Positions 17,368 through 25,973 of a stretch of DNA of 64,000 bases are shown piece after piece. Source of the DNA: Trichormus sp. M33_DOE_039 (GTDB lineage Bacteria > Cyanobacteriota > Cyanobacteriia > Cyanobacteriales > Nostocaceae). Made by a program: the position numbers and the translations under genes. Location: contig DVDT01000040.1 of assembly GCA_015296085.1 (NCBI GenBank), forward strand, positions 62,001 to 126,000. Direction: 5' to 3'. Below the pieces are notes generated by a model. That model saw only the letters and a program-made list of their open reading frames with translations, searched no databases and was not told the origin of the DNA. Position 1 is the first letter of the stretch; every line of letters begins with the position of its first letter.

Positions 17368-18366
17368 CTATTTGTCTGTTTTACCCTCAACCTCTGGGGA
17401 TCTTTTTTTCAGAATTGGTTTAGGTGCAGGATTGCCGCTTAATTGATCCTTTTTAGATGGTCGCTGCCCAAGGGGTTTATTCTTTTTGGACTGTTGCTGG
17501 ACTGTGGCTTTATCTTGTTTGGATGCTTTGAGGAATCTGGGTGCAGTTTCTTGGGGTGGTGAGGTGAGGGCCACAAAACCCCATACATCACGCCCTGGTA
17601 GGAATTTCGCCTTAAGGGTGACAAATACTGCGTGTCCTTGCTCTTGTTTTGGAACTTTGGGATTAAATCGGAATGGTTTAACTGGTGCATCCTTCCAAAG
17701 CATTGGCACATGGCTAGCCTTCATGAATTTCACCTTCCGAGCTGGTTCGGCTTGCTTAATATATTCGAGTCTTTCACGGGTAAAGTTGCGGAACACAGAG
17801 ATGCAGGGAGTTTGGCATACCGGGATAAACTGCCACAATCCTGAGAGCTTAAACTCCAAGTCTTCTAACTCTCCTGAGATTGTCTCTTGAAATCGTCCTC
17901 TGTCAAAGCCTACTAGCTGAAAAGCGATTTTTACGGGTTGCTCTCTGCGTGGGAAATGAATTGCCTTTGGATAAACTACTAAACGTTGAGTACGGTTGCC
18001 AGTAGTTTCTATTTCTTTCTTGAGAGCTTCAAATACTTTCAGTTTTCGCGGAATGTAGAAAAGTGGGTATTGATTTTGACCAATAGTAATAGTGCTGCCC
18101 TCAGAATTGAGGTTTACCTCTCCTGTAATTACACCAACAGCTTGAAATATCGCTCCTGAAACTTGAATCTCATCTATTTGTGAGGCAGTATCAAGATTGA
18201 CTTGTTCATTATCAGTTGGGACTGATATTGGAGGATCGGCCTCTAGCTCTGTTTTAGAAAGCTCTAGAGACTCTTGAGTTTTTTCCTCATCTTGATCTGC
18301 AAGAGGTTGTCCAAACTTTAATTCAGTATTAGTAGGCTCAACGGGGATAGGCTCGGCAGATGCCAT
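17368..18366 (-). CDS. conserved-looking protein of unknown function with acidic N-terminus and basic C-terminus
   Basis: A 332-aa protein I do not recognise. Residues ~1-70 are acidic and Pro/Thr/Glu-rich, likely disordered. About 75-270 look folded and beta-rich (for example GEVNLNSEGSTITIGQNQYP, then LVVYPKAIHFPRREQ). The last ~60 residues are a Lys/Gln/Ser/Pro low-complexity tail. Opposite charges at the two ends suggest a scaffolding or nucleic-acid-associated protein, but this is a guess. There is no signal peptide or membrane segment. It lies convergent to nothing and ~140 bp downstream of the RpaB-type regulator on the same strand. Confidence 0.65.
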   Translation of the reverse strand: MASAEPIPVEPTNTELKFGQPLADQDEEKTQESLELSKTELEADPPISVPTDNEQVNLDTASQIDEIQVSGAIFQAVGVITGEVNLNSEGSTITIGQNQYPLFYIPRKLKVFEALKKEIETTGNRTQRLVVYPKAIHFPRREQPVKIAFQLVGFDRGRFQETISGELEDLEFKLSGLWQFIPVCQTPCISVFRNFTRERLEYIKQAEPARKVKFMKASHVPMLWKDAPVKPFRFNPKVPKQEQGHAVFVTLKAKFLPGRDVWGFVALTSPPQETAPRFLKASKQDKATVQQQSKKNKPLGQRPSKKDQLSGNPAPKPILKKRSPEVEGKTDK

Positions 18367-18504
18367 AATTGTTGTTTTTTTTATCGCGGTCTAATTCAAT
18401 CTTAATGGTAAGCACTGTGTCTGCAAAGTTGTAAACTGCATCAGCTACCGCTTGGTAGCGGTGCAGATGACTTGATCAATTTTGATCTGGGAGATTTGCT
18501 AGGG

Positions 18505-19248
18505 TCATGGCTCATGCTCTGGTTCACTAATTCGTTGAAAAAGATAGCCCATACCTCTAGCTGTGAGTATATACTCTGGGTTGTCGGGGTCGTTTTCTAC
18601 CTTCGAGCGCAATCTAGAGATATGCACATCCACTACGCGAGTATCTGCGTTTTGTTCTGCACCGTAACCCCACACCTGCTGCAAAATTTCTCTACGAGAG
18701 AACGATTTTCCACTGTTGCTCACCAATAACTCTAACAAGCTATACTCTACACCTGTCAAGCGAATCCGCTCGTTCCCTCTGTAGATTTGTCGTTTATTCG
18801 TATCTATTTTGAGATTGTCTGCTTGGATGACTCCTGAACTGGGAACACCCCCACTACTTGTTTTACTGACTCGCCGACGCAATATCGAGCGAATTCGCGC
18901 TTCTAGTTCTTTGGGCGAAAATGGTTTGACTATGTAGTCATCCGCGCCTAATTCTAAACCAGTGATGCGGTCTGCAACATCTGCCAATGCTGTCAGGAGA
19001 ATAATTGGGATATCAGATTCCTTGCGTAGTTCTTGACAAACACCGTAACCATCTAACTTTGGCATCATCACGTCTAGAACTACTAAATCCGGGGCAGATA
19101 AACGAAAAGTGTCTAGTGCCTCTTTGCCATCACTTGCCGTGACAACATCGTAGCCAATCATCGAAAGACGCGTCTCCAAAATCCGGCGAATACTTGCTTC
19201 GTCGTCCACGACCAAGATTTTTTCTGCACGACTTTCCAAGTTACTCAA
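18505..19248 (-). CDS. rpaB: RpaB/Ycf27-type OmpR-family response regulator
   Basis: A 247-aa two-domain regulator: receiver with acidic pair DDE (15-17), phospho-acceptor D59 in VVLDVMMPK and KPFSPKE; then a winged-helix OmpR-type DNA-binding domain (TGVEYSLLELLVS, TRVVDVHISRLRSK, GMGYLFQRI). The receiver is nearly identical to what I remember of RpaB (ycf27), the master regulator of high-light and photosystem genes. The DNA-binding half departs from it in places (VWGYGAEQNADT where RpaB has a TPERHVDT-like stretch), so this could be an RpaB paralogue. The start used is TTG at 19248; AAGGAG lies only two bases away, so a start a few codons downstream is possible. Confidence 0.8.
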   Translation of the reverse strand: MSNLESRAEKILVVDDEASIRRILETRLSMIGYDVVTASDGKEALDTFRLSAPDLVVLDVMMPKLDGYGVCQELRKESDIPIILLTALADVADRITGLELGADDYIVKPFSPKELEARIRSILRRRVSKTSSGGVPSSGVIQADNLKIDTNKRQIYRGNERIRLTGVEYSLLELLVSNSGKSFSRREILQQVWGYGAEQNADTRVVDVHISRLRSKVENDPDNPEYILTARGMGYLFQRISEPEHEP

Positions 19249-19355
19249 TTCTCCTTCAGAACAAGAATTTTAACTCCTCCTTATCATGTCCGAGTCGGTA
19301 AATTTTGCCACTAGTGCTGCAACATATCTTATCCAAAATATTCACTTTAAACTTC

Positions 19356-19820
19356 TTACTCGTTTTCCTTCCAAATATTACTCATCTCTAAACGGTTCTG
19401 CTTGAGTCTGAGAACAGTGGTAGTTGAATCACCTAATATTTGTTTGACATTCTCCAGGTTAGACAATGAGATCCCTAACAACCTAATGCTGTGATTCTCT
19501 AGCTCCATCGTCTTAAATAGTAGTGTCGCTGTGGCAATTATAGTTTTTAAATCATGGGTGTAATTGAGCATGGTCTGACTGCGCGTGATTTGCTGGTAAT
19601 CAGAGAATTTGACTTTTAGCGTTAGCGTGCGTCCTTGTGTTTGGTTCTGTTCTAGTCGTTGTTGCACAACCAGAGTAATTTCTTGTAACTCTTGCAACAT
19701 CAGATGGCGATCGCCTAAATTTCTAGCAGGCGATGTTTCTGCACCTATTGATTTGCGAATTCTGTTCAGATCAACTACACGGTTGTCTTCTGCCCTGGCT
19801 ATCTTGTAGTAATAACCCAA
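19356..19820 (-). pseudogene. dinB: 3' remnant of dinB (DNA polymerase IV little-finger domain)
   Basis: The 154-residue reading frame matches only the C-terminal DNA-binding (little-finger) region of Y-family polymerase IV: YYKIARAEDNRVV, then RIRKSIGAETS, RTLTLKVKFSDYQQITRSQT and IRLLGISLSNLE in the right order. The palm, fingers and thumb domains with the catalytic acids should precede this, but the upstream DNA contains no such sequence and the frame has only a TTG start. A full Pol IV is about 350-400 aa. Either a decayed gene or a retained stand-alone fragment; decay is more likely. Confidence 0.8.
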
Positions 19821-20369
19821 GCTGTGGGTAAGAGAATAAAAATGAGGATATTGTTAGTGTAGGCAAAGTAAATGAGCGGTTGCCATAATATTTGCAAAGT
19901 GGGTAAGAATTCTAACGTGGCAAGCATTAAGAAATAGCAAGAATGTGCCACCTGTGCCTGGCCCCTTCTAACAGGTTCTTTGCTTTAGATACAGGAATGC
20001 TACCAGAGCAAATTTGAGATGAAGCAGATCGTCCAGATTTGTATGTGTCATTGTGGACGACTTAGAGGTTTAGCAATGCCTCTAGCATGGGCGCGTGCAG
20101 AGTGTATTGTACTGGGTTTTGTTCATGATTGTAAAGTGTTGGACTAGATTCCAGAAGTGGCGAACCGATATTCGGAAAATAAACAATGTCCAATCAAGAA
20201 CAACACTTACTTCATTTTGTTGAGTCAATTTAAACAAACTTTACTACCAGCACTATCGCATATTTATCTATTAGGGAGGATGAAGAGAATTGTGATAGTT
20301 TCCACTCTATTAATAGAGGAAATTTTGGGTAGGTTTAAATTTTTAGTCCTAACCTAAATAATTAAAAAT
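19821..20369. other. 549-bp intergenic region
   Basis: Between the dinB remnant and the DUF1206 gene. I looked for the missing dinB 5' part in the minus strand and did not find it. A small plus-strand frame (20157-20357) has no start context and no recognisable content. Confidence 0.5.
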
Positions 20370-21218
20370 ATGGCACTACGTGATCCAGTTCCCGAAAAAG
20401 TTAAACAACCAGTTAGACAAGCAGCTGTTGATCCTTGGGTCGAGCGATTGGCAAGATTAGGCTATGCTGCTAAAGGTCTAGTTTATTTTATTGTAGGTTT
20501 ATTAGCAGCACAGGCAGCATTTGGTTCTGGGGGCAAAACTACAGATACTAGCGGTGCGTTGGAGACGATTGTTACCCAACCTTTTGGTAAATTCCTCCTG
20601 AGTATTGTGACTCTAGGACTAATTGGGTACGCACTTTGGCGTTCTGTGCAAACTATTCTCGACCCCGAACATTCCGGTCAAGACATGAATGCTAAACGAA
20701 TTGCTCAACGTTTGGGCTATGGTTTTAGTGCGATCGCTTACTTTGGTTTGGCTTTAACATCTATCAAACTAATTATTGGTTCAAGTAGGAGCGATAGCGA
20801 TTCCGTCGAAGATTGGACGATATATTTTCTCAATCAACCTTTTGGCAGATGGATAGTAGTGCTTTTGGGTTTGACTGTGATTGGTGTGGGGATTTCTTTT
20901 ATTTATCAAGCATACAAAGGCACATTTCGTCGCTACTTTAAACTTTATCAAATGAGTCGGACTGAGCAAATATGGGCGATGCGTCTGGGTAGGTTTGGAA
21001 TTGCTGCTCGTGGCATTGTTTTTGGGATAATTGGCATTTTTATGATGGTGGCAGCAATTCAATTGGATGGGACTCAAGCTAGGGGATTAGGTGGTGCGTT
21101 AGCATCTCTAGCACAGCAACCTTTTGGCCCCTGGATTTTAGGTATGGTGGCTTTGGGTTTGATTGCTTACGGTATCTATTCTGTAATAGAGGCTCGCTAT
21201 CGACACATTACTAATTGA
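20370..21218 (+). CDS. DUF1206 membrane protein
   Basis: A 282-aa polytopic protein built from three repeats of two membrane helices, each repeat opening with a similar W-x-x-R-L/F-A/G-x-x-G-Y/I-A-A-K/R-G pattern (LARLGYAAKGLVYF, RIAQRLGYGFSAIAYF, RLGRFGIAARGIVF) and continuing with a Gln-Pro-Phe-Gly segment before the second helix. This is the DUF1206 architecture. The family is widespread in bacteria and its function is unknown. ATG at 20370, Lys/Val-rich cytosolic N-terminus. Flanked by non-coding DNA, no operon partner. Confidence 0.88.
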   Translation: MALRDPVPEKVKQPVRQAAVDPWVERLARLGYAAKGLVYFIVGLLAAQAAFGSGGKTTDTSGALETIVTQPFGKFLLSIVTLGLIGYALWRSVQTILDPEHSGQDMNAKRIAQRLGYGFSAIAYFGLALTSIKLIIGSSRSDSDSVEDWTIYFLNQPFGRWIVVLLGLTVIGVGISFIYQAYKGTFRRYFKLYQMSRTEQIWAMRLGRFGIAARGIVFGIIGIFMMVAAIQLDGTQARGLGGALASLAQQPFGPWILGMVALGLIAYGIYSVIEARYRHITN

Positions 21219-21255
21219 TCAATTTGCGTTCAGTAATTCAAGTCATCAGCTTACC

Positions 21256-21440
21256 CTTAGCTCAACTTTATCCATTTTTACGAAACCCAAAACCTGACGC
21301 TGAAACCATTGTGTGACAGTAGTTTTAGTTTTTGGACTTGATCGAAAATCAGCGACATGAAAAAATTATTTGCCAAAAAGGCAGGGTTTTTGCCGGATAA
21401 GGAAAGCCGAGTTTTTTATTTTGGATAAAGTCGAGTTAAG
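21256..21440. mobile_element. 185-bp element with 20-bp terminal inverted repeats (MITE-like)
   Basis: The left end CTTAGCTCAACTTTATCCAT and the reverse complement of the right end, CTTAACTCGACTTTATCCAA, match at 17 of 20 positions. The interior has no coding capacity. No obvious target-site duplication. It could be a miniature element or two ends left after deletion of an insertion sequence. Confidence 0.55.
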
Positions 21441-21874
21441 AGTTAAAAATCTGATTTAACGGAGTGTTTTCAATTCTGAATGGGTATCAAGACAGTTAGA
21501 CGTAATATAGCGATCGTTTACTTTGTCCTTTTGGGAAATTTAAGAAAGTTAAGGATATAGCTATAGCTACATATTCTTTCCCGTTTCTGCACGTTGACTT
21601 CCAATGCAGTAAAAGACTATTTGAAAACTAATATGGTCGTGGAAAAGGGCGATCGCTCTACCTTGTAAGCAAAGATGCGATATTTTAACGTATTAACTTA
21701 CCTTGATGCCAATAAATGATTTATCTGCATAATTTATGAGAAATCTAGAACCATTAATTTCCACAACTTCATACCTTTTTGTTATAAATAAAGAAGCAAT
21801 AATAGCAGAAATGTTGAAGGCTGATATAAAACTTTACATGGTTAGTTAGACTAACTCTATTAGTCCCAAAATAG
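21441..21874. other. 434-bp spacer between two mobile-element remnants
   Basis: AT-rich, with one HIP1 octamer near 21650. I recognise no gene or repeat. Confidence 0.4.
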
Positions 21875-22484
21875 TCAACATAACACCATCTCTTCAAACC
21901 AATGAACATAACTGATTTTCTGACACATGCAAGATTGAAAATAGCGAAATTTATCTAATAGTGTATGTCCCCATTGTTCGGGGATAGATAATATCTATAA
22001 AATTAGGTAAGCTATCAAGCTTACATAGATTTGAATGGTAATGCCATTGACATTTTTGGTAATTAATTTATTAAGTTTTAAGTGCATTTTTAAAAATTTC
22101 CATAACAATTCAACTCCCCAACGTAATCGATAAATATCTCTGACATCATCATGACGCTTCGGTAGCATCTCCAACGGCAGGTAAATTAGTTACTAATCGA
22201 AACTCCGTTTTCGTTTCTAAATCACAAAAATTAATCACCCTATAGGCTTGAGCATCATCAGACGCACCTACTTTGATTAATCCAGTTGACTCTTCAAATT
22301 CTAGTTTCCAATTGTTTTTTATCCGCAAAACAAAATATTTGTTTTCTTGTACTATTTCTTGGATAAACTTTAATCTGGCAAAACCTCTATCCATTACCGC
22401 AACAGCATCTGTTGGTAAATTGGCTATCATTTTTGAACCAAAGTTATAATCATGGTCATTTAAAGGAAAAGGTTGGCGCATCAA
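21875..22484 (-). pseudogene. IS4-type transposase remnant
   Basis: The minus strand reads MMRQPFPLNDHDYNFGSKMI, then DRGFARLKFIQEI (a D-R-G-F motif at an active-site Asp), up to a TGA at 22149. In another frame it continues RDIYRLRWGVELLWKFLK (the IS4 Y-x-x-R-W-G-x-E signature) and ITKNVNGITIQIYVSLIAYL. That frame is interrupted by TAG at 21995, then goes on with IPEQWGHTLLDKFRYFQSC to a TGA at 21875. The N-terminal third is missing. At least one frameshift, one internal stop and a 5' truncation make it inactive. Confidence 0.85.
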
Positions 22485-22619
22485 AGCCTGAAAGCCTGAT
22501 TATTATGATTTGTGCTAAGTGTTTATTGACTACGGTTAAATGATTTAGTTGCCACCAGTCCCAAGAATTTATAAGTCATTAGCATTTTGTAATGTTTTTT
22601 GACAGCGTTATAATATTAG

Positions 22620-22639
22620 CCATAGGTTTGAACCTATGG
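22620..22639. repeat. 20-bp perfect palindrome
   Basis: CCATAGGTT-TG-AACCTATGG lies 17 bp after the stop of the PsaJ-like ORF (minus strand). It could form a terminator stem, though the T-run beyond it is weak. Confidence 0.6.
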
Positions 22640-22655
22640 CTGGCTCACCTATAGC

Positions 22656-22805
22656 TTATGGCATAGGATGGAAGAGAAGATCGGGTAAAAAGTAATTAAA
22701 AATTGCCCAGATAGAAAAAGCAATTGATATCGCCAAAACAGCAATAACTGGTATTAGAGATAGATACCGGATGAAGTACGATTGTTGTTTGTTTTGCGTC
22801 TGCAT
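22656..22805 (-). CDS. psaJ: PsaJ-like photosystem I subunit IX
   Basis: A 49-aa ORF that length filters miss. It begins MQTQNKQQSYFIRYLSLIPV, has one hydrophobic transmembrane segment (about 17-38) and ends FLPDLLFHPMP. The C-terminal F-x-P-D-L-L-F-H-P is the signature of PsaJ, and the x-Y-L-S-x-x-P-V entry into the helix also fits. PsaJ sits at the edge of photosystem I beside PsaF. The helix differs from the usual sequence (no T-I-T-A-G-I-type core), so this is probably a divergent second copy; psaF is not adjacent. The ATG at 22805 has GGAG eight bases upstream. It is the downstream neighbour of the DUF4383 gene on the same strand. Confidence 0.75.
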   Translation of the reverse strand: MQTQNKQQSYFIRYLSLIPVIAVLAISIAFSIWAIFNYFLPDLLFHPMP

Positions 22806-22862
22806 AATATACTCCAAATAGACTTAAGATTCGTAACACTTTATCGGTGCTTTTTTCAAAGA

Positions 22863-23342
22863 CTAAAGATTTTGCGATACATTAATACCCATTAATTTAG
22901 ATGGCATAATAATGCCATAGTAAGTAGCAGCGATCGCAGATAGAGCATTGATCCAAACATTATTTCCAAAGATTGGCATTAAGCCAAAAAATGTTTTAGC
23001 AAAAGGTAATAACCCCATGATTGCTAATACAAGATAACCAACTGCAAAGGCGCGATTAAATAAACGCGCACTGCTAGCACTGGTATAAGAAGCAATTCCT
23101 AATAGCCCGACAGCACACCGCACTAAATTATGTAGAAAATTGGTAGGGAATAACCCAAATATATAACCAAATCCTGCAGCGTAAGTGTTAGGAGAGGCAT
23201 CTAAAGGGATAAAAGATTCATTTGTCCCTGGTAAAGAGACTACAGCAGGTGTAAATCCCGCTAAACCTAAGATTAAAAAGATAATACCGATGGACAAAGC
23301 ACAGTAACGCTCTACCATTTTTCCAGTTTGGATGTTTTCCAT
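22863..23342 (-). CDS. DUF4383 membrane protein
   Basis: A 159-aa protein with four hydrophobic helices. The pattern GIIFLILGLAGF at the first helix and GLFPTNFLHNLV followed by a Gly-rich helix is typical of DUF4383, a family of small membrane proteins without known function. An in-frame TTG at 23393 would extend it by 17 basic residues. The ATG at 23342 has AGGAG ten bases upstream and starts at the family boundary, so I chose it. The PsaJ-like ORF follows 57 bp downstream on the same strand. Confidence 0.82.
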   Translation of the reverse strand: MENIQTGKMVERYCALSIGIIFLILGLAGFTPAVVSLPGTNESFIPLDASPNTYAAGFGYIFGLFPTNFLHNLVRCAVGLLGIASYTSASSARLFNRAFAVGYLVLAIMGLLPFAKTFFGLMPIFGNNVWINALSAIAATYYGIIMPSKLMGINVSQNL

Positions 23343-23558
23343 ATTCTGTTTTCTCCTAATTCTGTGCAATTTCTTGTGAATATTACTTGCCAATTAAAAT
23401 TGCATTATTTTGGACTTATCCAACCTAAATAAATGCTCTGATTTCCCAAATTTCTAGGTAGAGATAATAATCTATATTCAACTGATATTTAAGAGTTTTT
23501 ACTCTATCAAGAGGCAGGGTTAAGTATTGAGATTAATGTTTGACTATGTTCTACAAAA

Positions 23559-24560
23559 TTACTCATTCTGTTTGAATACTTGTAAAGCTAAGAACATCAA
23601 TAAAGCTCCCGCGCCCCATTGAAACAAAGGTAACTTACCCAAAGCATCTGTAATACTGGGTATGACTAAGTTTTGATAGTCTCCATTAACTCTGCTGTCT
23701 TCTGGAACAGGTTGGTAAAAATTGTTGGATGAATCTTCTGATTTTGGTTCGTTAGTACGTTGTAAATTGAAACCAATCGCTAATAACAACGAATCTACCA
23801 ACGAAGGTGAGATTTTCTGAGCTAAATCTAGTACTTTAGCTACATCTCCAACCAAGAGGTCACGAATTGGATGTTCAGCTGCATAGAGTATGGCATCGGC
23901 CACAATTCTGGGGTCATAGTAAGGTGGTATTCCTGACGGTTTCACACCTAACTTTGTCAAGCCATTATTCCAGAAGGGAGTGTTAATCACAGCTGGTTTA
24001 ATACTTGTCACACTAATAGGCCATTTTTCATGTATTAATTCAATACGCATAGCTTCAAGAAAGCCTTCAACCCCATGTTTAGCTGAGGAGTAAGCACTTT
24101 GATAGGGAAGCGATCGCCTACCTTCCATTGATGATATATGGATTAATGCCCCTCGTCCTTCACGCTTGAGATGAGGTAACGCCGCCATCGCACCATATAC
24201 TTGACCCATCAAATTAACATCAATAACGTGTTTAAATTCTTCTGGTGTGGTGTTGTCAAAAGTCGCAAATAAGCCGATAGCTGGTACGTGTACCCAAGTA
24301 TCGAGTCGTCCATAAACCTCTACAACTCGATCTGCGATTGCTTTAACTTGTTCAAATTCCTGCACATCAGCAACAATATGAGTTGCTTCACCACCAAAGC
24401 CACGAATCTCTTCCACGAGGGACTTTAACTTTGACTCACCGCGAGCAGCGACAACTACCTTTGCTCCACGTTTAGCAAATTGTAGAGCGGCTTCTCGTCC
24501 GATACCACTAGAAGCTCCAACGACTGCAACGACCTGTTGATTGATTGGTTTTAATTGCAT
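23559..24560 (-). CDS. SDR-family oxidoreductase with C-terminal membrane anchor
   Basis: A 333-aa short-chain dehydrogenase. GASSGIGREAA (cofactor loop) near residue 15, active-site Ser in HISSMEGRR, and Tyr/Lys in SAYSSAKHG are intact. After the ~250-residue catalytic core an extra ~80 residues end in a hydrophobic segment (GAGALLMFLALQVF), suggesting the enzyme is tethered to a membrane by its C-terminus. SDRs of this layout are common in cyanobacteria, often beside stress-response genes, and the substrate is unknown. A GspYflT-type stress protein gene lies upstream on the same strand, ~90 bp beyond its start. Confidence 0.85.
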   Translation of the reverse strand: MQLKPINQQVVAVVGASSGIGREAALQFAKRGAKVVVAARGESKLKSLVEEIRGFGGEATHIVADVQEFEQVKAIADRVVEVYGRLDTWVHVPAIGLFATFDNTTPEEFKHVIDVNLMGQVYGAMAALPHLKREGRGALIHISSMEGRRSLPYQSAYSSAKHGVEGFLEAMRIELIHEKWPISVTSIKPAVINTPFWNNGLTKLGVKPSGIPPYYDPRIVADAILYAAEHPIRDLLVGDVAKVLDLAQKISPSLVDSLLLAIGFNLQRTNEPKSEDSSNNFYQPVPEDSRVNGDYQNLVIPSITDALGKLPLFQWGAGALLMFLALQVFKQNE

Positions 24561-24651
24561 AGATGCTAATCCTGTAAGTATTTAAGGCAAGTCATCGATA
24601 TATTCTGTCTGTGCAAACATTTATAATCTGCGTCTTTGCATGATAGAACTA

Positions 24652-25206
24652 TTATTTCTCTACTGGTGCAGAATCATAAATACCCCAATATTGAATACCC
24701 CGCTCGCGCAATATAGCTTCAGTACGGTGAATTTCCGTATCTGTACCCTCTACGATCAGCAAATAATCATTTTGCTGGAGGCGATCGCTATAAACTCTAG
24801 CTCTCTCTTCGGGAATACCTAAATTAGTTAATGCTGTGACTAAATTTTGATTTGCAGCTGCGCCCAAAGCCACCCCTGCAACGCTAGTAACTAATGCCAC
24901 ACCTACAGAACCAGCTGCTAATACTGCACCTAAACCGGGAAGTGCTAGACTACTCAAACCCACTAACACACTACCCCAAGTGGTTGCCGTTAGCGTATCT
25001 CCTACTGCACCTGTCGTGTCTACACTTTGATTACCAATACGATCAGCTATTTCTGCTTTATCTATGCGCACACCCTGCACATCTTTTGCAATGACAGAAA
25101 TATTCTCCATAGGAAAGCTAGCAGCTTTCAAATCATTAATCGCTTGCTCTAATTCTTGAGAGTTAGCAAACACCCCTAATGCACGTATAGTATTTTGAGT
25201 TACCAT
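24652..25206 (-). CDS. general stress protein 17M/YflT-like protein with Gly-rich core
   Basis: A 184-aa protein. The N-terminus (ALGVFANSQELEQAINDLKA then FPMENISVIAKD) matches the GSP17M/YflT domain, a ferredoxin-like fold found in general stress proteins. The middle (~70-120) is a Gly/Ala/Val-rich hydrophobic hairpin-like segment as in glycine-zipper membrane insertions. A second ferredoxin-like half follows (GIPEERARVYSDRLQQND, then LLIVEGT). Likely stress related and membrane associated; the biochemical function is unknown. ATG at 25206 follows a GGAAAT stretch. Confidence 0.75.
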   Translation of the reverse strand: MVTQNTIRALGVFANSQELEQAINDLKAASFPMENISVIAKDVQGVRIDKAEIADRIGNQSVDTTGAVGDTLTATTWGSVLVGLSSLALPGLGAVLAAGSVGVALVTSVAGVALGAAANQNLVTALTNLGIPEERARVYSDRLQQNDYLLIVEGTDTEIHRTEAILRERGIQYWGIYDSAPVEK

Positions 25207-25310
25207 AATTTCCTTATTAACAATTTTTTCTGTAAAACAACGTAAAAAAATTCAGCTATGTGGAGAAATATTCAATAGGTTTAAACCCTTGTCCCTTCTG
25301 TCTCGTTCCA

Positions 25311-25973
25311 TTACTTCCCACTAAATACAGATGTAATGGTTGTTTTAATCGAATCTCGTGCTTCCTTGAGTGTCTGAGATATTGACTCTTCAGAATGTAA
25401 AAATACTCGCGCACAGTTACGTCCTGGCATTCCAGCTAGGGTGGTGTCAGTGCCGCCCTCTATGGAAAACAAATCTCGCAGATTACTGAGATTGTAATTA
25501 CCAACAATATCAACAATTGACTTGGGAGGAGCATTAAAAAAAGGAACAATGGCTGTGACAAAACGCTGCCAATAGTCAATATATTTAGCGTATTGTTGGG
25601 CATCGTGTTGACTGTAACGAGCAATTTCTGTACAGGTAGCTTCTACAGATTTATGCGCTAAAAAATATTTGCCATCAGGATGAGGACAAAACGCAACTGG
25701 GTCGCAAACAAGATATTCTAAACCGTACTTGTGCAGTTCTAATTCTTGGATGACTGGCCCTAAGAAAATAAACAAATGATTCATGGCACAGGGGTTAAAC
25801 TTAAACCCTGGTGCTTCCTGTGGCATGAGTTCTTCAGTTGTGCAACCACCACCAGGAAGCGATCGCCCTTCCAACAACAAGACGCTATAACCAGCTTTTA
25901 GTAAGTAACCTGCACATACCAAGCCATTATGACCAGCCCCAATAATTACTACGTCATACGATTCCATGACCAC
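25311..25973 (-). pseudogene. CrtO-like FAD oxidoreductase with large internal deletion
   Basis: The frame encodes 220 residues. Residues 1-~175 are the N-terminal part of a carotenoid ketolase/desaturase-type flavoprotein: VVIIGAGHNGLVCAGYLLKA (FAD-binding), GGGCTTEELMPQEAPGFKFN. At ~176-185 the sequence jumps to GGTDTTLAGMPGRNCARVFL, which belongs near the C-terminus of the family (about 540 aa in CrtO-like proteins). Roughly 300 residues of substrate-binding core are missing while the frame is preserved. The product could not work as a normal oxidoreductase. Confidence 0.75.

Noticed and set aside
20157-20357. 66-aa ORF upstream of the DUF1206 gene
   Set aside because: No ribosome-binding site, low-complexity hydrophobic sequence, not resembling any family.
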